Positions 1 through 8,370 of a stretch of 64,000 nt of DNA are shown piece after piece. This DNA is from Streptomyces sp. TSRI0281 (GTDB lineage: Bacteria; Actinomycetota; Actinomycetes; Streptomycetales; Streptomycetaceae). The first letter of the stretch is position 1; each line of letters starts with the position of its first letter. The notes under the pieces are model-generated. The model did not search any database. It was not told where the DNA came from and saw only the letters and a list, made by a program, of their open reading frames with translations. The DNA lies in contig NZ_LWLE01000023.1 in NCBI RefSeq assembly GCF_001905125.1, positions 339,376 through 403,375 of the forward strand, read 5' to 3'. Position numbers and translations under genes: made by a program.

Positions 1-769
1 CGTCCTCGGCCCTCGTGGTCAGCGGGCGGACCTGGTGGAGGTTGAGGGTGACCGAGATCTGCGCGGTGGCGGGGAGCCGGTCGCGCAGGACCTCGGCCGC
101 CCGGCCGTGGGCGAGGTTGAGGTGGTGGGCGGCCCGCAGCGCGGCGGCCGGTTCGGTGCGGCCGGGGGCGTGCACCCCGGAGCCGTACCCCAGGAAGGCC
201 GAGCACCAGGGCTCGTTGAGTGTGGTCCACATGCCGACCCGGTCGCCGAGCGCACCGGCCATGATGGCGGCGTAGTCGGCGAAGCGTTCGGCGGTGGCGC
301 GCTCGGGCCAGCCGCCCGCGTCCTCCAGCTCCTGCGGGAGGTCCCAGTGGTAGAGCGTGGCGACGGGGGTGATGCCCGCCGCCAGCAGCTCGTCGACGAG
401 CTTGCGGTAGAAGTCCAGGCCGCGCTCGACGGCGGGGCCGCGGCCGGTGGGCTGGACCCGGGACCAGGAGACGGAGAAGCGGTACGCCTTGAGCCCGAGC
501 CGCTTCATCAGCGCGACGTCGTCGCCGTAGCGGTGGTAGTGGTCGGCGGCGATGTCACCGGTGTCGCCGTTGTGGACCTTGCCGGGGGTGTGGCTGAAGG
601 TGTCCCAGATGGAGGGGGTGCGGCCGTCCTCGGCGGCGGCGCCCTCCACCTGGTAGGCGGCGGTCGCGGCGCCCCAGACGAAGCCCGCCGGGAAGAGGGG
701 CGCCCCGGGTTCCCCGTGCGGGTCGGCGGCGGTGGGCGTGAGGGTGGCGTCGGGTCGTACGGCAGTCAT
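1..769 (-). CDS. bglC: GH1 beta-glucosidase BglC, C-terminus outside window
   Basis: Intracellular family 1 glycoside hydrolase that would split imported cellobiose into glucose. The first 256 residues are present; the frame is open to the window edge, so the second half with the nucleophile ENG motif is missing. Visible: the N-terminal FPAGFVWGAATAAYQVEG barrel start, SIWDTFSH, the YHWDLPQ strand and TLNEPW, which carries the acid/base glutamate. Start is the ATG at 767-769. It is the last gene of the cebEFG-bglC order, 63 bp after cebG, with an imperfect CebR palindrome between. Function is firm from family and context. Confidence 0.9.
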   Translation of the reverse strand, partial: MTAVRPDATLTPTAADPHGEPGAPLFPAGFVWGAATAAYQVEGAAAEDGRTPSIWDTFSHTPGKVHNGDTGDIAADHYHRYGDDVALMKRLGLKAYRFSVSWSRVQPTGRGPAVERGLDFYRKLVDELLAAGITPVATLYHWDLPQELEDAGGWPERATAERFADYAAIMAGALGDRVGMWTTLNEPWCSAFLGYGSGVHAPGRTEPAAALRAAHHLNLAHGRAAEVLRDRLPATAQISVTLNLHQVRPLTTRAED

Positions 770-770
770 G

Positions 771-784
771 GAGGAGCGCTCCCA
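771..784. promoter_or_regulatory. Degenerate CebR box before bglC
   Basis: GAGGAGCGCTCCCA matches the CebR palindrome TGGGAGCGCTCCCA at 12 of 14 positions; the mismatches are the first two bases. It lies directly before the bglC ATG and over its ribosome-binding region, so a bound repressor could block transcription or initiation of bglC separately from cebEFG. Inference from match and position. Confidence 0.65.
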
Positions 785-832
785 TGGGGTGGGTGGGGCA
801 GAGGCAGGGGCAGAACGGTGGTGGGGGGGGTG

Positions 833-1750
833 TCACCCCTTGACCGCGCCGGACATGATCCCTCCGACGATCTTCTTCCCGAAGAGGACGAACACCACGA
901 GCAGCGGCAGCGTGCTGATCAGCGCGCCCGCCATGACGATGCTCTGGTCAGGGGTGTAGGAGGCGCTGAGCTGCCCCAGCGCGACCTGGAGGGTCGGGTT
1001 CTGCTGGTTCAGCGCGAGGTAGGGCCAGAAGAAGTCGTTCCATGCCTGGACGAACGTGAGCATGCCCAGCACCATCATCGCCGGGCGGGCCACCGGGAGG
1101 ACCACGCTCAGCACGATGCGGAGGTTGTTCGCTCCGTCGATCCTGGCCGCCTCGATGAGTTCGTACGGCAGTGCCTCGATCAGGTACTGACGCATGAAGA
1201 ACACGCCGAAGGCGCTCACCAGGGTCGGGAAGATCACCGACTCGAGCTGTCCGCCCCAGCCGAGGTCGGACATCATCATGAACAGCGGGACGACGCTGAG
1301 CTGCGGCGGGATCGTCAGCGTGGCGATGACCGCGGTCATCAGCCAGCCGCGGCCGCGGAAGCGCATCTTGGCGAAGGCGTAGCCGGCCAGCGTGCAGAAG
1401 AACAGCGTCGCCGCGGTGATCGACGCGGAGACGACGATGCTGTTGACGATCGCCTTGCCGAGGTTCGCCTGCTCCCAGGCCGTCCGCAGATTGTCGAACA
1501 GCCGCCCGCCGGGCAGGAACGGCGGGGTGCTGGCGAGGACTTCGTCCTGGGTGCGGGACGCCGCCACGAGCGTCCAGTAGAGCGGCAGCAGCGAACCGAT
1601 ACCGACGACGATCAGTGCGGCGTAGGCGAACGGGCCGCCCTTCATCTGCTGGCCCGCGCCCATCCGGAAGCGGCTCGTACGCCGCGGTGTCCGGCGTTCG
1701 GGCTTCGGCGGGAGGGCCTGCGGGGCGTGGGTGGGGCTGGTCATGGTCAT
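833..1750 (-). CDS. cebG: CebG, cellobiose/cellotriose ABC permease
   Basis: Inner-membrane subunit (305 residues) of the CUT1-type sugar importer, MalG-like. About six membrane segments are visible, starting with FAYAALIVVGIGSLLPLYWT, and the permease EAA loop reads EAARIDGANNLRIVLSVVLP with the conserved glycine. The N-terminal 35 residues are basic and proline-rich. It follows cebF by 15 bp, so the two are co-transcribed. No ATPase gene is nearby, in line with streptomycete CUT1 importers using the shared ATPase MsiK encoded elsewhere. ATG at 1750 is used; an in-frame ATG two codons later is also possible. Confidence 0.9.
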   Translation of the reverse strand: MTMTSPTHAPQALPPKPERRTPRRTSRFRMGAGQQMKGGPFAYAALIVVGIGSLLPLYWTLVAASRTQDEVLASTPPFLPGGRLFDNLRTAWEQANLGKAIVNSIVVSASITAATLFFCTLAGYAFAKMRFRGRGWLMTAVIATLTIPPQLSVVPLFMMMSDLGWGGQLESVIFPTLVSAFGVFFMRQYLIEALPYELIEAARIDGANNLRIVLSVVLPVARPAMMVLGMLTFVQAWNDFFWPYLALNQQNPTLQVALGQLSASYTPDQSIVMAGALISTLPLLVVFVLFGKKIVGGIMSGAVKG

Positions 1751-1765
1751 GGAATTCGCTCCCGG

Positions 1766-2764
1766 TCAGGCCGCTGAGGTGCGTGTGAAGCGGCCGATGA
1801 GCCAGTTGACCGCGGCGATGATGAGCAGGAGGGCGAGCATCGCCCAGGCCACTGCGGCGGCCGGGCCCAGATGCCCGAGATTCCAGCCGTAGTTGTAGAG
1901 GTAGACGCTGAGCGTCTCGTACTGATTCTCGTTGCCGCCGGTGGCGCCGAGCGCGCCGCCCTCCAGGAGCAGGGGCTCGCCGAACAGCTGCATCGAGCCG
2001 ATGGTCGAGATGACGATCGTGAAGAGGATCGTCGGCCGCAGCGAGGGGATGGTCACCTTGCGGAACTGCTGCCAGCGCGACGCGCCGTCGAGCGAGGCGG
2101 CCTCGTACAGGTCGTTCGGTACCGCCTGCATGGCGGCCAGGTAGATCAGGGCGTTGTACCCCGTCCAGCGCCAGATCACGATCACGGAGATGGCGATCTT
2201 CGACGTCCAGTGCCCGTTGGCCCAGTTGGTGTCACCGAAGCCGACGAAGTGGAGCGCCCAGTTCAGCAGGCCGCCGTCGGCGCGGAAGACCAGCGCGAAG
2301 ACGAGGGCGGCCGAGGCCACCGAGGTGGCGTACGGCGTCAGGATGACGGTGCGCCAGAACGTGCTGGCCCGCAGCTTGTAGTTCAGCAGATGGGCCAGGC
2401 CCAGCGCGACGAGCAGCTGGGGAACGGTCGAGATGACCCCGATCAGGAAGGTGTTGCTGACCGCCGTCCAGAACTCGGAGTCGTGCAGGATCCGGTCGAA
2501 GTTCCCCCAGCCGACCCACTCCATCCGATCCAGGCCGGTCATCTCCACCCGGTGCAGGGCTATCCAGCCGGTGTAGATGAGCGGGTAGAGCCCGAAGGCG
2601 GCGAAGACGAGGAAGAAGGGCGCGATGTACGCGTACGGGGACGCCTTGTCGTCGAACCGCCACAGCCGGCTGCGCCACAACTGACGTCGGGCGGCCCGTT
2701 GTTCGCGTCGGGGATCACCGGGTGGCGGGGCGTACGCGTCCCGGGTGGAGGTCGAGGTTGCCAC
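1766..2764 (-). CDS. cebF: CebF, cellobiose/cellotriose ABC permease
   Basis: MalF-type permease of 332 residues partnering CebG. Six or more hydrophobic segments, the first being YIAPFFLVFAAFGLYPLIYT, and an EAA loop (YEAASLDGASRWQQFRKVTIP) are visible. The start is the GTG at 2762-2764, preceded by GGAAGGA at normal spacing; an upstream in-frame extension has no ribosome site and is proline/arginine-rich, so it was discarded. It sits 142 bp after cebE and 15 bp before cebG. Expression is expected to follow the CebR box ahead of cebE. Confidence 0.9.
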   Translation of the reverse strand: MATSTSTRDAYAPPPGDPRREQRAARRQLWRSRLWRFDDKASPYAYIAPFFLVFAAFGLYPLIYTGWIALHRVEMTGLDRMEWVGWGNFDRILHDSEFWTAVSNTFLIGVISTVPQLLVALGLAHLLNYKLRASTFWRTVILTPYATSVASAALVFALVFRADGGLLNWALHFVGFGDTNWANGHWTSKIAISVIVIWRWTGYNALIYLAAMQAVPNDLYEAASLDGASRWQQFRKVTIPSLRPTILFTIVISTIGSMQLFGEPLLLEGGALGATGGNENQYETLSVYLYNYGWNLGHLGPAAAVAWAMLALLLIIAAVNWLIGRFTRTSAA

Positions 2765-2906
2765 GGGCGGGAGTCCTTCCCTGGGGTGCGCCGGCAGGAC
2801 GACGCGGTGGGCGGCCGGACCGGAGGCGGAGACGGGGTGGGGATGAGGGCGGTTTCGCCGGAAGCGCCGGTGCGGGCGGCGGACGGCCGCCCGCACCGGC
2901 GGCGGT

Positions 2907-4229
2907 TCAGCCGATCGCCTTGTCGATGGCCTTGGTCGCCGCGTCCCAGGCATCGTCGGGGCTGGTCCCGCGCTGCTCCATGTTGTTGATCTGGGTGGAG
3001 ATGGAGTCCTTGATCACGCCGTCCTTCGGGCCGATGACCGCCTCGGGGATGGACGTCGCCTCATCCGCGTAGATCTGCCCGATCGGGGCGTTGTTGAAGT
3101 ACGGGAGGGTCGCGTTCTTCACGTCGGGCAGCTCGTACGCGCCCTTGTTGGACGGGAACACACCGATCGCCTTGAAGACGGCGGCCTGCTGCTCGGGGGC
3201 GGTCAGCCACTTGACGAGCTTCATGGCCTCGTCCACGTTCTTGCCGGACTTCGGTACGGAGAGGAAGGAGCCGCCCCAGTTGGCGGCGGTCGCACCGGGG
3301 GCGGTGGTGATGTCCCACTTGCCCTTGTTGGCGTCACCGGCGTACGTCGAGATCTGACCGGCCATCCACGCGGGGCACACCACCGTCGCGATGGTGCCCT
3401 TGCGCAGGGCGGCCTGCCACGGGTCCTCGAACTGCGCGAGGCCCTGGGTCAGCTTCTTCGACGCGGCCTCGGCGGCCAGGTCCCAGCCCTGCTTGACGCT
3501 GGGGCTGTCCTGGTAGATCGGCTTGCCGCTCTCGTCGTAGTACTGCTTCGCGTTCGAGCTGACCACGGCGTTGAACATCGCGCTCGCGGAGTCCATGAAG
3601 TACGTGCCCTTGGGCGCCTTCTTCTTGAACTCCTCACCGAGCGCGAGGAAGTCCTCCCAGCCCCCGGCGGTCCGCTTGGCGACCTCGGCGCGGTCGGTCG
3701 GCAGACCGGCTTTGGCGAAGAGCTCGGTGTTGTAGCAGAGGGACATCGGGCCGATGTCCGTCCCCGCACCGATCACCGCGCCGCTGGGGGCCGTGGCCTG
3801 CTTCTCCTTCCACGACACCCACTCGTCGACGTCTATCACCTTGCCGAGGTCGGCGAACGCGTCCGCCTTGGTGTCGACGATCTCCTTGATCCGGCCGACC
3901 TCGATCCCCTGGACATCCGCCAGCCCACTGCCCGAGTTCAGCTGCTGAAGCAGCTTGGGGTAGTAGTTCTTCTCCTCGGCGGTGGTGTCCTCCTTGACCG
4001 TGATCTTCGGGTTGAGCTCGTGGTACTTCTCGAAGAGCCCGGCCTCCTTGTACCCGAACTGCCCGAAGTCGGCGACGGTCAGCGTGATGTTGCCGTCGGC
4101 ATCGGCTCCACCGCCGGAGTCCGAGGAGTCGCTGCACGCGGTGAGCAAGAGGGCGGAGACCGTCAGGCCCGTGGTGGCCACGATCGCGGTTCTACGGCGT
4201 CGACCGGCAACGCTGCGGGTGATGCGCAT
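2907..4229 (-). CDS. cebE: CebE, cellobiose/cellotriose-binding lipoprotein
   Basis: Extracellular solute-binding protein of family 1 (440 residues), the recognition subunit of the importer. A basic n-region (MRITRSVAGRRRR) precedes a hydrophobic stretch and the lipobox LLTAC, so it is a membrane-anchored lipoprotein; mature repeats of W/Y residues are typical of cello-oligosaccharide binders. Start is ATG at 4227-4229 with AAGGAG upstream. First gene of the operon. Cellobiose specificity is inferred from the CebR operator at 4358-4371 and from the linked bglC rather than from binding residues. Confidence 0.9.
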   Translation of the reverse strand: MRITRSVAGRRRRTAIVATTGLTVSALLLTACSDSSDSGGGADADGNITLTVADFGQFGYKEAGLFEKYHELNPKITVKEDTTAEEKNYYPKLLQQLNSGSGLADVQGIEVGRIKEIVDTKADAFADLGKVIDVDEWVSWKEKQATAPSGAVIGAGTDIGPMSLCYNTELFAKAGLPTDRAEVAKRTAGGWEDFLALGEEFKKKAPKGTYFMDSASAMFNAVVSSNAKQYYDESGKPIYQDSPSVKQGWDLAAEAASKKLTQGLAQFEDPWQAALRKGTIATVVCPAWMAGQISTYAGDANKGKWDITTAPGATAANWGGSFLSVPKSGKNVDEAMKLVKWLTAPEQQAAVFKAIGVFPSNKGAYELPDVKNATLPYFNNAPIGQIYADEATSIPEAVIGPKDGVIKDSISTQINNMEQRGTSPDDAWDAATKAIDKAIG

Positions 4230-4357
4230 TCCACTACTCCTTGTTCCGGGGTGGGACCGGCGTCGCTCCGCGGGGCCCGGGGAGCGGCGCGGACGACGAC
4301 AGGTGGTACGGGGCGGAGGCACGGGCAGTGCCATGCGCACGAGATTCCCGTGCACTG

Positions 4358-4371
4358 TGGGAGCGCTCCCA
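4358..4371. promoter_or_regulatory. CebR operator (perfect palindrome)
   Basis: TGGGAGCGCTCCCA, a perfect 14-bp palindrome identical to the known CebR binding site, 129 bp before the cebE start codon. CebR is a LacI-type repressor released by cello-oligosaccharides. The cebR gene itself is not next to the operon here. Confidence 0.93.
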
Positions 4372-4965
4372 TGCGCCGATGTCGGAAGGTTGCTGCCTCA
4401 AGGGGGTGAGTGTCAAGAGTTGAAGACGTTTCCGTTGCCCGAGCGTGTCCATCACGTCACGCGAACGTGCCCGCACGACATCTTGCGTCCCTGACGGGGC
4501 TTCTGATCGCCCGTCCGCCCCATGGGTTCATGCGTGCAGGTCAGGCGCCCGTACGGCAGCGTGATCCACCGCCGGCGGCGACGGAGATCATCCCCGCGCG
4601 CCCCGGCCGGCCGACTGTCCGGCGTGGCCCGGCGGGGAGGCGGGCGGCGCGACACGGCCGCCGGAAGGTGAACGGGCCGGGGCATCGGGCACCCCACCCG
4701 GGCCGGTTCCGCGTTCTTTCCCCGAAGACCCGCCCCTCAGCCGTCCCCCGACCGACCCCTCAGCCGTCCCCCGACCGACCCCCCAGCCGCCCCCGGCCGA
4801 CCCCCTTGGCCGCCCCGCGACCATCCCCCGGCCAGCCCCTCGGCCACCCAGGGAAGACCCGTGAGCACGGGGCCGCACAGTGCAGTGCCTTCACACCCAA
4901 CTGCTGCTAATTTCACCCTTATGTCCCTTTCGATCACCGATTCCCCGCTGGACGGGTGAGGCGCG
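4372..4965. other. Divergent intergenic region without a gene
   Basis: 594 bp between the CebR box and the antiporter operon. No open frame has credible coding character. About 4738-4850 is a degenerate run of CCGTCCCCCGACCGACCC-like units, four or so copies of about 20-26 bp. The promoters of both flanking operons must lie here, but no -35/-10 pair could be assigned with confidence. Confidence 0.6.
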
Positions 4966-6642
4966 ATGGGTGTCATCCGTGACCATCCCGAACTGGCGCT
5001 CTTCCTCTGTCTTGCCGCCGGATATCTGGTCGGCAAGCTCCGCGTCGGCCCGATCACCCTCGGCGGCATCTGCGGGACGCTGATCGTCTCGCTGCTGCTC
5101 GGCACCCGGCACATCAGCGTCAACGACGACGTCAAGACCGTCTTCTTCGCGCTGTTCATCTTCTCGCTCGGCTACATGGCGGGCCCTCAGTTCTTCGCCA
5201 ACCTCAACCGCAGGAGCCTGCGCTTCTTCGCGCTCTGTCTGATCGAGCTGGTCTGTGTCCTCGGCATCGCCTACGGCCTGGCCAAGGGGTTCGACCTGGA
5301 CGTCGGCACCGCCGCCGGCATCCTGGCGGGCGCGGCGACCGAGTCCGCGGTCGTGGGTACGGCGACCGAGGCCATCGGCAAGCTCAGCGGGCTGACCGCC
5401 GATCAGATCGACCGGTACCAGGGGCATGTCGCCACCGCGTACACGGTCTGCTATCTGTTCGGCCTGATCACCATCGTGCTCTTCACCAGCCAGATCATGC
5501 CGATGCTGCTGCGGATCAACCTGGCGGACGCCTCGCGCGAACTCTGGGAGAAGATGCGCGGCGGAGCGGCCGGCCTGGAGTCCGACGAGCGCGAGGCGCT
5601 GCCCGGCACGGTCGGCCGCACCTATCTCGTGACCCTGGCCGACGGGCGCACCATCGGGGAGCTGGAGACCGCGCTCGGCGGCCGGATCACGGTCGAGGGC
5701 GTCAAGCGCGGCAGCAAGCTGCTGACGCCCGACGCCGGCCTGGAACTGACGCTCAGCGACCTGGTCCAGGTCGTCGGGCGGCGCGCGGCCATCATCGAGG
5801 CGGGCCGGGAGATCGGCCCCGAGACGCCCGCCGTTCCGGGTCTCGACACCCCGCTGGCCACCAAGCAGGTCGCCGTCACCGAGAAGGCCACCCACGGCCG
5901 GACCATCGACCAGTTGGAGAAGAACCATCCCGAATTCCGCGCGGACGGGGTCTACATCACCGAGGTCGTGCGCAACGACCAGCAGTTGCCCGCCTCGGGC
6001 CGCACCACGCTCTACCGCGGTGATGTGCTGACCCTGGTCGGTGCGCGCGGCGGGCTGAACAAGCTGGTCGCGAAGATCGGCGCCGTGGTCAGGAACGACA
6101 CGACCGACTTCATCTACCTCGGATTCGGCATCGTGGCGGGCTCCCTGCTGGGCCAGATCGTCATCAACGCCGGTGACATCCCCATGTCGCTCGGCACCGG
6201 TGGCGGCTGTCTGATCTCCGGCCTGATCTTCGGCTGGTTCCGCTCCCGCAAGCAGACCTTCGGTGCCTTCCCGCCGCAGGCCGCGAGCACGCTCAAGGAC
6301 CTGGGCCTGGCGGTCTTCATCGCCTGCACGGGACTGACCGCCGGGCCGCAGGCATGGCCGCTGCTCAAGGAGTACGGGGCGCTGCTGCCGTTCGCGGGCA
6401 TCGCCATGGTGCTGGTCCCGGCGACGATCTCGCTGATCGTCGGCCGCAAGCTGCTGAAGATCGAGAAACCGCTGCTCATCGGCGCCATCGCCGGACAGCA
6501 GTGCTCCACCCCCGCGATCACCTCCATCACCCAGGTGGCCCAGAGTTCCGTGCCGCTGCTCGGCTACACGATCACGTACACGCTCTCGAACTTCCTGCTG
6601 CCGCTCACCGGGCCGATCCTCGTCGGCGTCCTAGGAGCCTGA
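4966..6642 (+). CDS. AspT/YidE-type aspartate:alanine antiporter-like protein, first copy
   Basis: Membrane exchanger of 558 residues in the aspartate:alanine exchanger family. The layout is typical: five N-terminal membrane segments, a soluble middle with two RCK_C/TrkA-C-like parts (about 210-370) and five C-terminal segments. The signature loops are present in each half: GAATESAVVGTATEA in the first and AGQQCSTPAITS in the second. ATG start after GGGTGAGGCGCG. The next paralogue starts 1 bp after its stop and its AGGAG lies inside this gene's end, so translation is coupled. Substrate is inferred from the aspD gene downstream. Confidence 0.8.
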   Translation: MGVIRDHPELALFLCLAAGYLVGKLRVGPITLGGICGTLIVSLLLGTRHISVNDDVKTVFFALFIFSLGYMAGPQFFANLNRRSLRFFALCLIELVCVLGIAYGLAKGFDLDVGTAAGILAGAATESAVVGTATEAIGKLSGLTADQIDRYQGHVATAYTVCYLFGLITIVLFTSQIMPMLLRINLADASRELWEKMRGGAAGLESDEREALPGTVGRTYLVTLADGRTIGELETALGGRITVEGVKRGSKLLTPDAGLELTLSDLVQVVGRRAAIIEAGREIGPETPAVPGLDTPLATKQVAVTEKATHGRTIDQLEKNHPEFRADGVYITEVVRNDQQLPASGRTTLYRGDVLTLVGARGGLNKLVAKIGAVVRNDTTDFIYLGFGIVAGSLLGQIVINAGDIPMSLGTGGGCLISGLIFGWFRSRKQTFGAFPPQAASTLKDLGLAVFIACTGLTAGPQAWPLLKEYGALLPFAGIAMVLVPATISLIVGRKLLKIEKPLLIGAIAGQQCSTPAITSITQVAQSSVPLLGYTITYTLSNFLLPLTGPILVGVLGA

Positions 6643-6643
6643 G

Positions 6644-8347
6644 GTGATCGATTTCCTCAACCGGAACATCTTCCAGCCCCATCCCGAACTGCTCGTCTTC
6701 GTCGTCATCGCGCTCGGCTTCCTGCTCGGCAAGGTCCGGTACAAGGCGATCGCGCTCGGCGCGGTGACGGGCTGTCTGGTCGCCGGGCTGGTGCTCGGCG
6801 CCCAGTTCAAGGTGCAGATCGACGACACGGTGAAGAACCTCTTCTTCATCATGTTCCTGTTCGCCCTGGGCTACCGGGTCGGCCCGCAGTTCTTCCGCGG
6901 CCTCAAGAAGGACGGCCTGCCCCAGGTCGTCAACGCCGTCGTCGTCTGCGTCACCGGGCTGCTGGTCTCCTGGCTGTTCGCCTCACTGCTCGGTTACGGT
7001 CCCGGGCTGGGGGCCGGTCTGATGAGCGGGGCGCTCACGCAGTCGGCCGCCATCGGTGTCGCCCAGGACGCCATCGGGACACTGCCCGGCCTCTCCTCCG
7101 CCGAGGTGAAGACCCAGGAGAACCTGGTGGCGGTCGGGTACGCGGTGACGTATCCGCTCGGCACGATCCTGTGCGCGATGCTGCTGGCCAATGTGCTGCC
7201 CCGGCTGTACCGCAGGAACCTCGCCACCGAGAGCGCCGAGCTCGCCGCCGAGCTGGACGCCCCGAACGAGAGCCCCGACGAGGGCGAGGGCTACTACGAG
7301 GTGGTGCTGCGCGCGTACACCGTCCAGCGCCCCGACCTCGTCGGCCGCACCGTCGAGGACTTCGAGAACCAGCAGAAGGAGCTCGGCCGACGCGTCTACC
7401 TCACCGGTGTCCGCCGCGGCGGCACGGTGCTGGAGCACGACCAGGAACGGGCCCTGGCGCTCGGCGACACCCTCGCGGTCAGCGCCCTGCGCCACGACCT
7501 GGTCGACTTCGACGCCCGTACGCACATCGGCGCCGAGGCCGACGACGTCGAACTGCTCGGCTACCGCACCGAGACGCTGCATGTCGTCGCCTCGGAGAAG
7601 GCCCAGCTCGGCCGGACCGTCGAGGAGCTGCGGCGCGAGCCGTTCATGGTCGGCGTCTACCTCGACAAGCTGTACCGGGCCGGCACGGAATTCCCCTACC
7701 GGCTGTCCACGAAGCTGGAGCGCGGCGACACGGTGATCCTCACCGGTCCCGAACGGCTCGTCGGCCCGGCGGGCAGGGAGATCGGCAAGCCCGTCCCGAC
7801 GAGCTTCGCCACCGACATGATCTGGGTCGGCCTCGGTATCTTCCTCGGCGGCTGTCTCGGCATCCCGGCGCTGACCGCGGGCGGGGTGCCGATCTCGCTG
7901 TCCACCTCGGGCGGCGGCCTGATCATGGGTCTGGTCTTCGGCTGGATCCGCGCCAAGTACCCGACGTACGGCAATGTGCCGCCCGGCGCCCAGTGGTTCA
8001 TGGACACGCTCGGGCTGTGTCTCTTCGTCGCGGTGGTCGGCATCAACGCCGGGCCGAGCTTCACCGGCGGACTGTCCACGGCCGGCTGGGGGCTGCTCGT
8101 CCTCGGGGCGGTCGCCACCGTCGTACCGCTGATCGTCGGCTTCCTGGTCGGGCACTACATCCAGAAGATCCGGTTCCCGATCCTGATGGGTGTGCTGGCC
8201 GGTGGCCAGACCACCACGGCTGCGATCGGCGCCGTCAACGAAACCTCGAAGTCGCAGATCCCCACGCTCGGCTACACCATCCCCTACGCCGTCGGCAACG
8301 TCCTGCTGACCGTGTGGGGCGCCGTGATCGTCATCCTCAACCACTGA
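6644..8347 (+). CDS. AspT/YidE-type aspartate:alanine antiporter-like protein, second copy
   Basis: 567-residue paralogue of the preceding protein with the same five-TM, RCK_C pair, five-TM order. Signature loops: LMSGALTQSAAIGVAQDA in the first half and GGQTTTAAIGAVNE in the second, the latter closer to classical AspT than in the first copy. GTG start at 6644, 1 bp after the upstream stop. It is followed by aspD after 23 bp. Two coupled paralogues suggest a heteromeric exchanger, or two exchangers of different specificity; AspT itself is known as a homo-oligomer. Confidence 0.82.
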   Translation: MIDFLNRNIFQPHPELLVFVVIALGFLLGKVRYKAIALGAVTGCLVAGLVLGAQFKVQIDDTVKNLFFIMFLFALGYRVGPQFFRGLKKDGLPQVVNAVVVCVTGLLVSWLFASLLGYGPGLGAGLMSGALTQSAAIGVAQDAIGTLPGLSSAEVKTQENLVAVGYAVTYPLGTILCAMLLANVLPRLYRRNLATESAELAAELDAPNESPDEGEGYYEVVLRAYTVQRPDLVGRTVEDFENQQKELGRRVYLTGVRRGGTVLEHDQERALALGDTLAVSALRHDLVDFDARTHIGAEADDVELLGYRTETLHVVASEKAQLGRTVEELRREPFMVGVYLDKLYRAGTEFPYRLSTKLERGDTVILTGPERLVGPAGREIGKPVPTSFATDMIWVGLGIFLGGCLGIPALTAGGVPISLSTSGGGLIMGLVFGWIRAKYPTYGNVPPGAQWFMDTLGLCLFVAVVGINAGPSFTGGLSTAGWGLLVLGAVATVVPLIVGFLVGHYIQKIRFPILMGVLAGGQTTTAAIGAVNETSKSQIPTLGYTIPYAVGNVLLTVWGAVIVILNH

Positions 8348-8370
8348 AACGCACGGGAGCGGAGACCACC

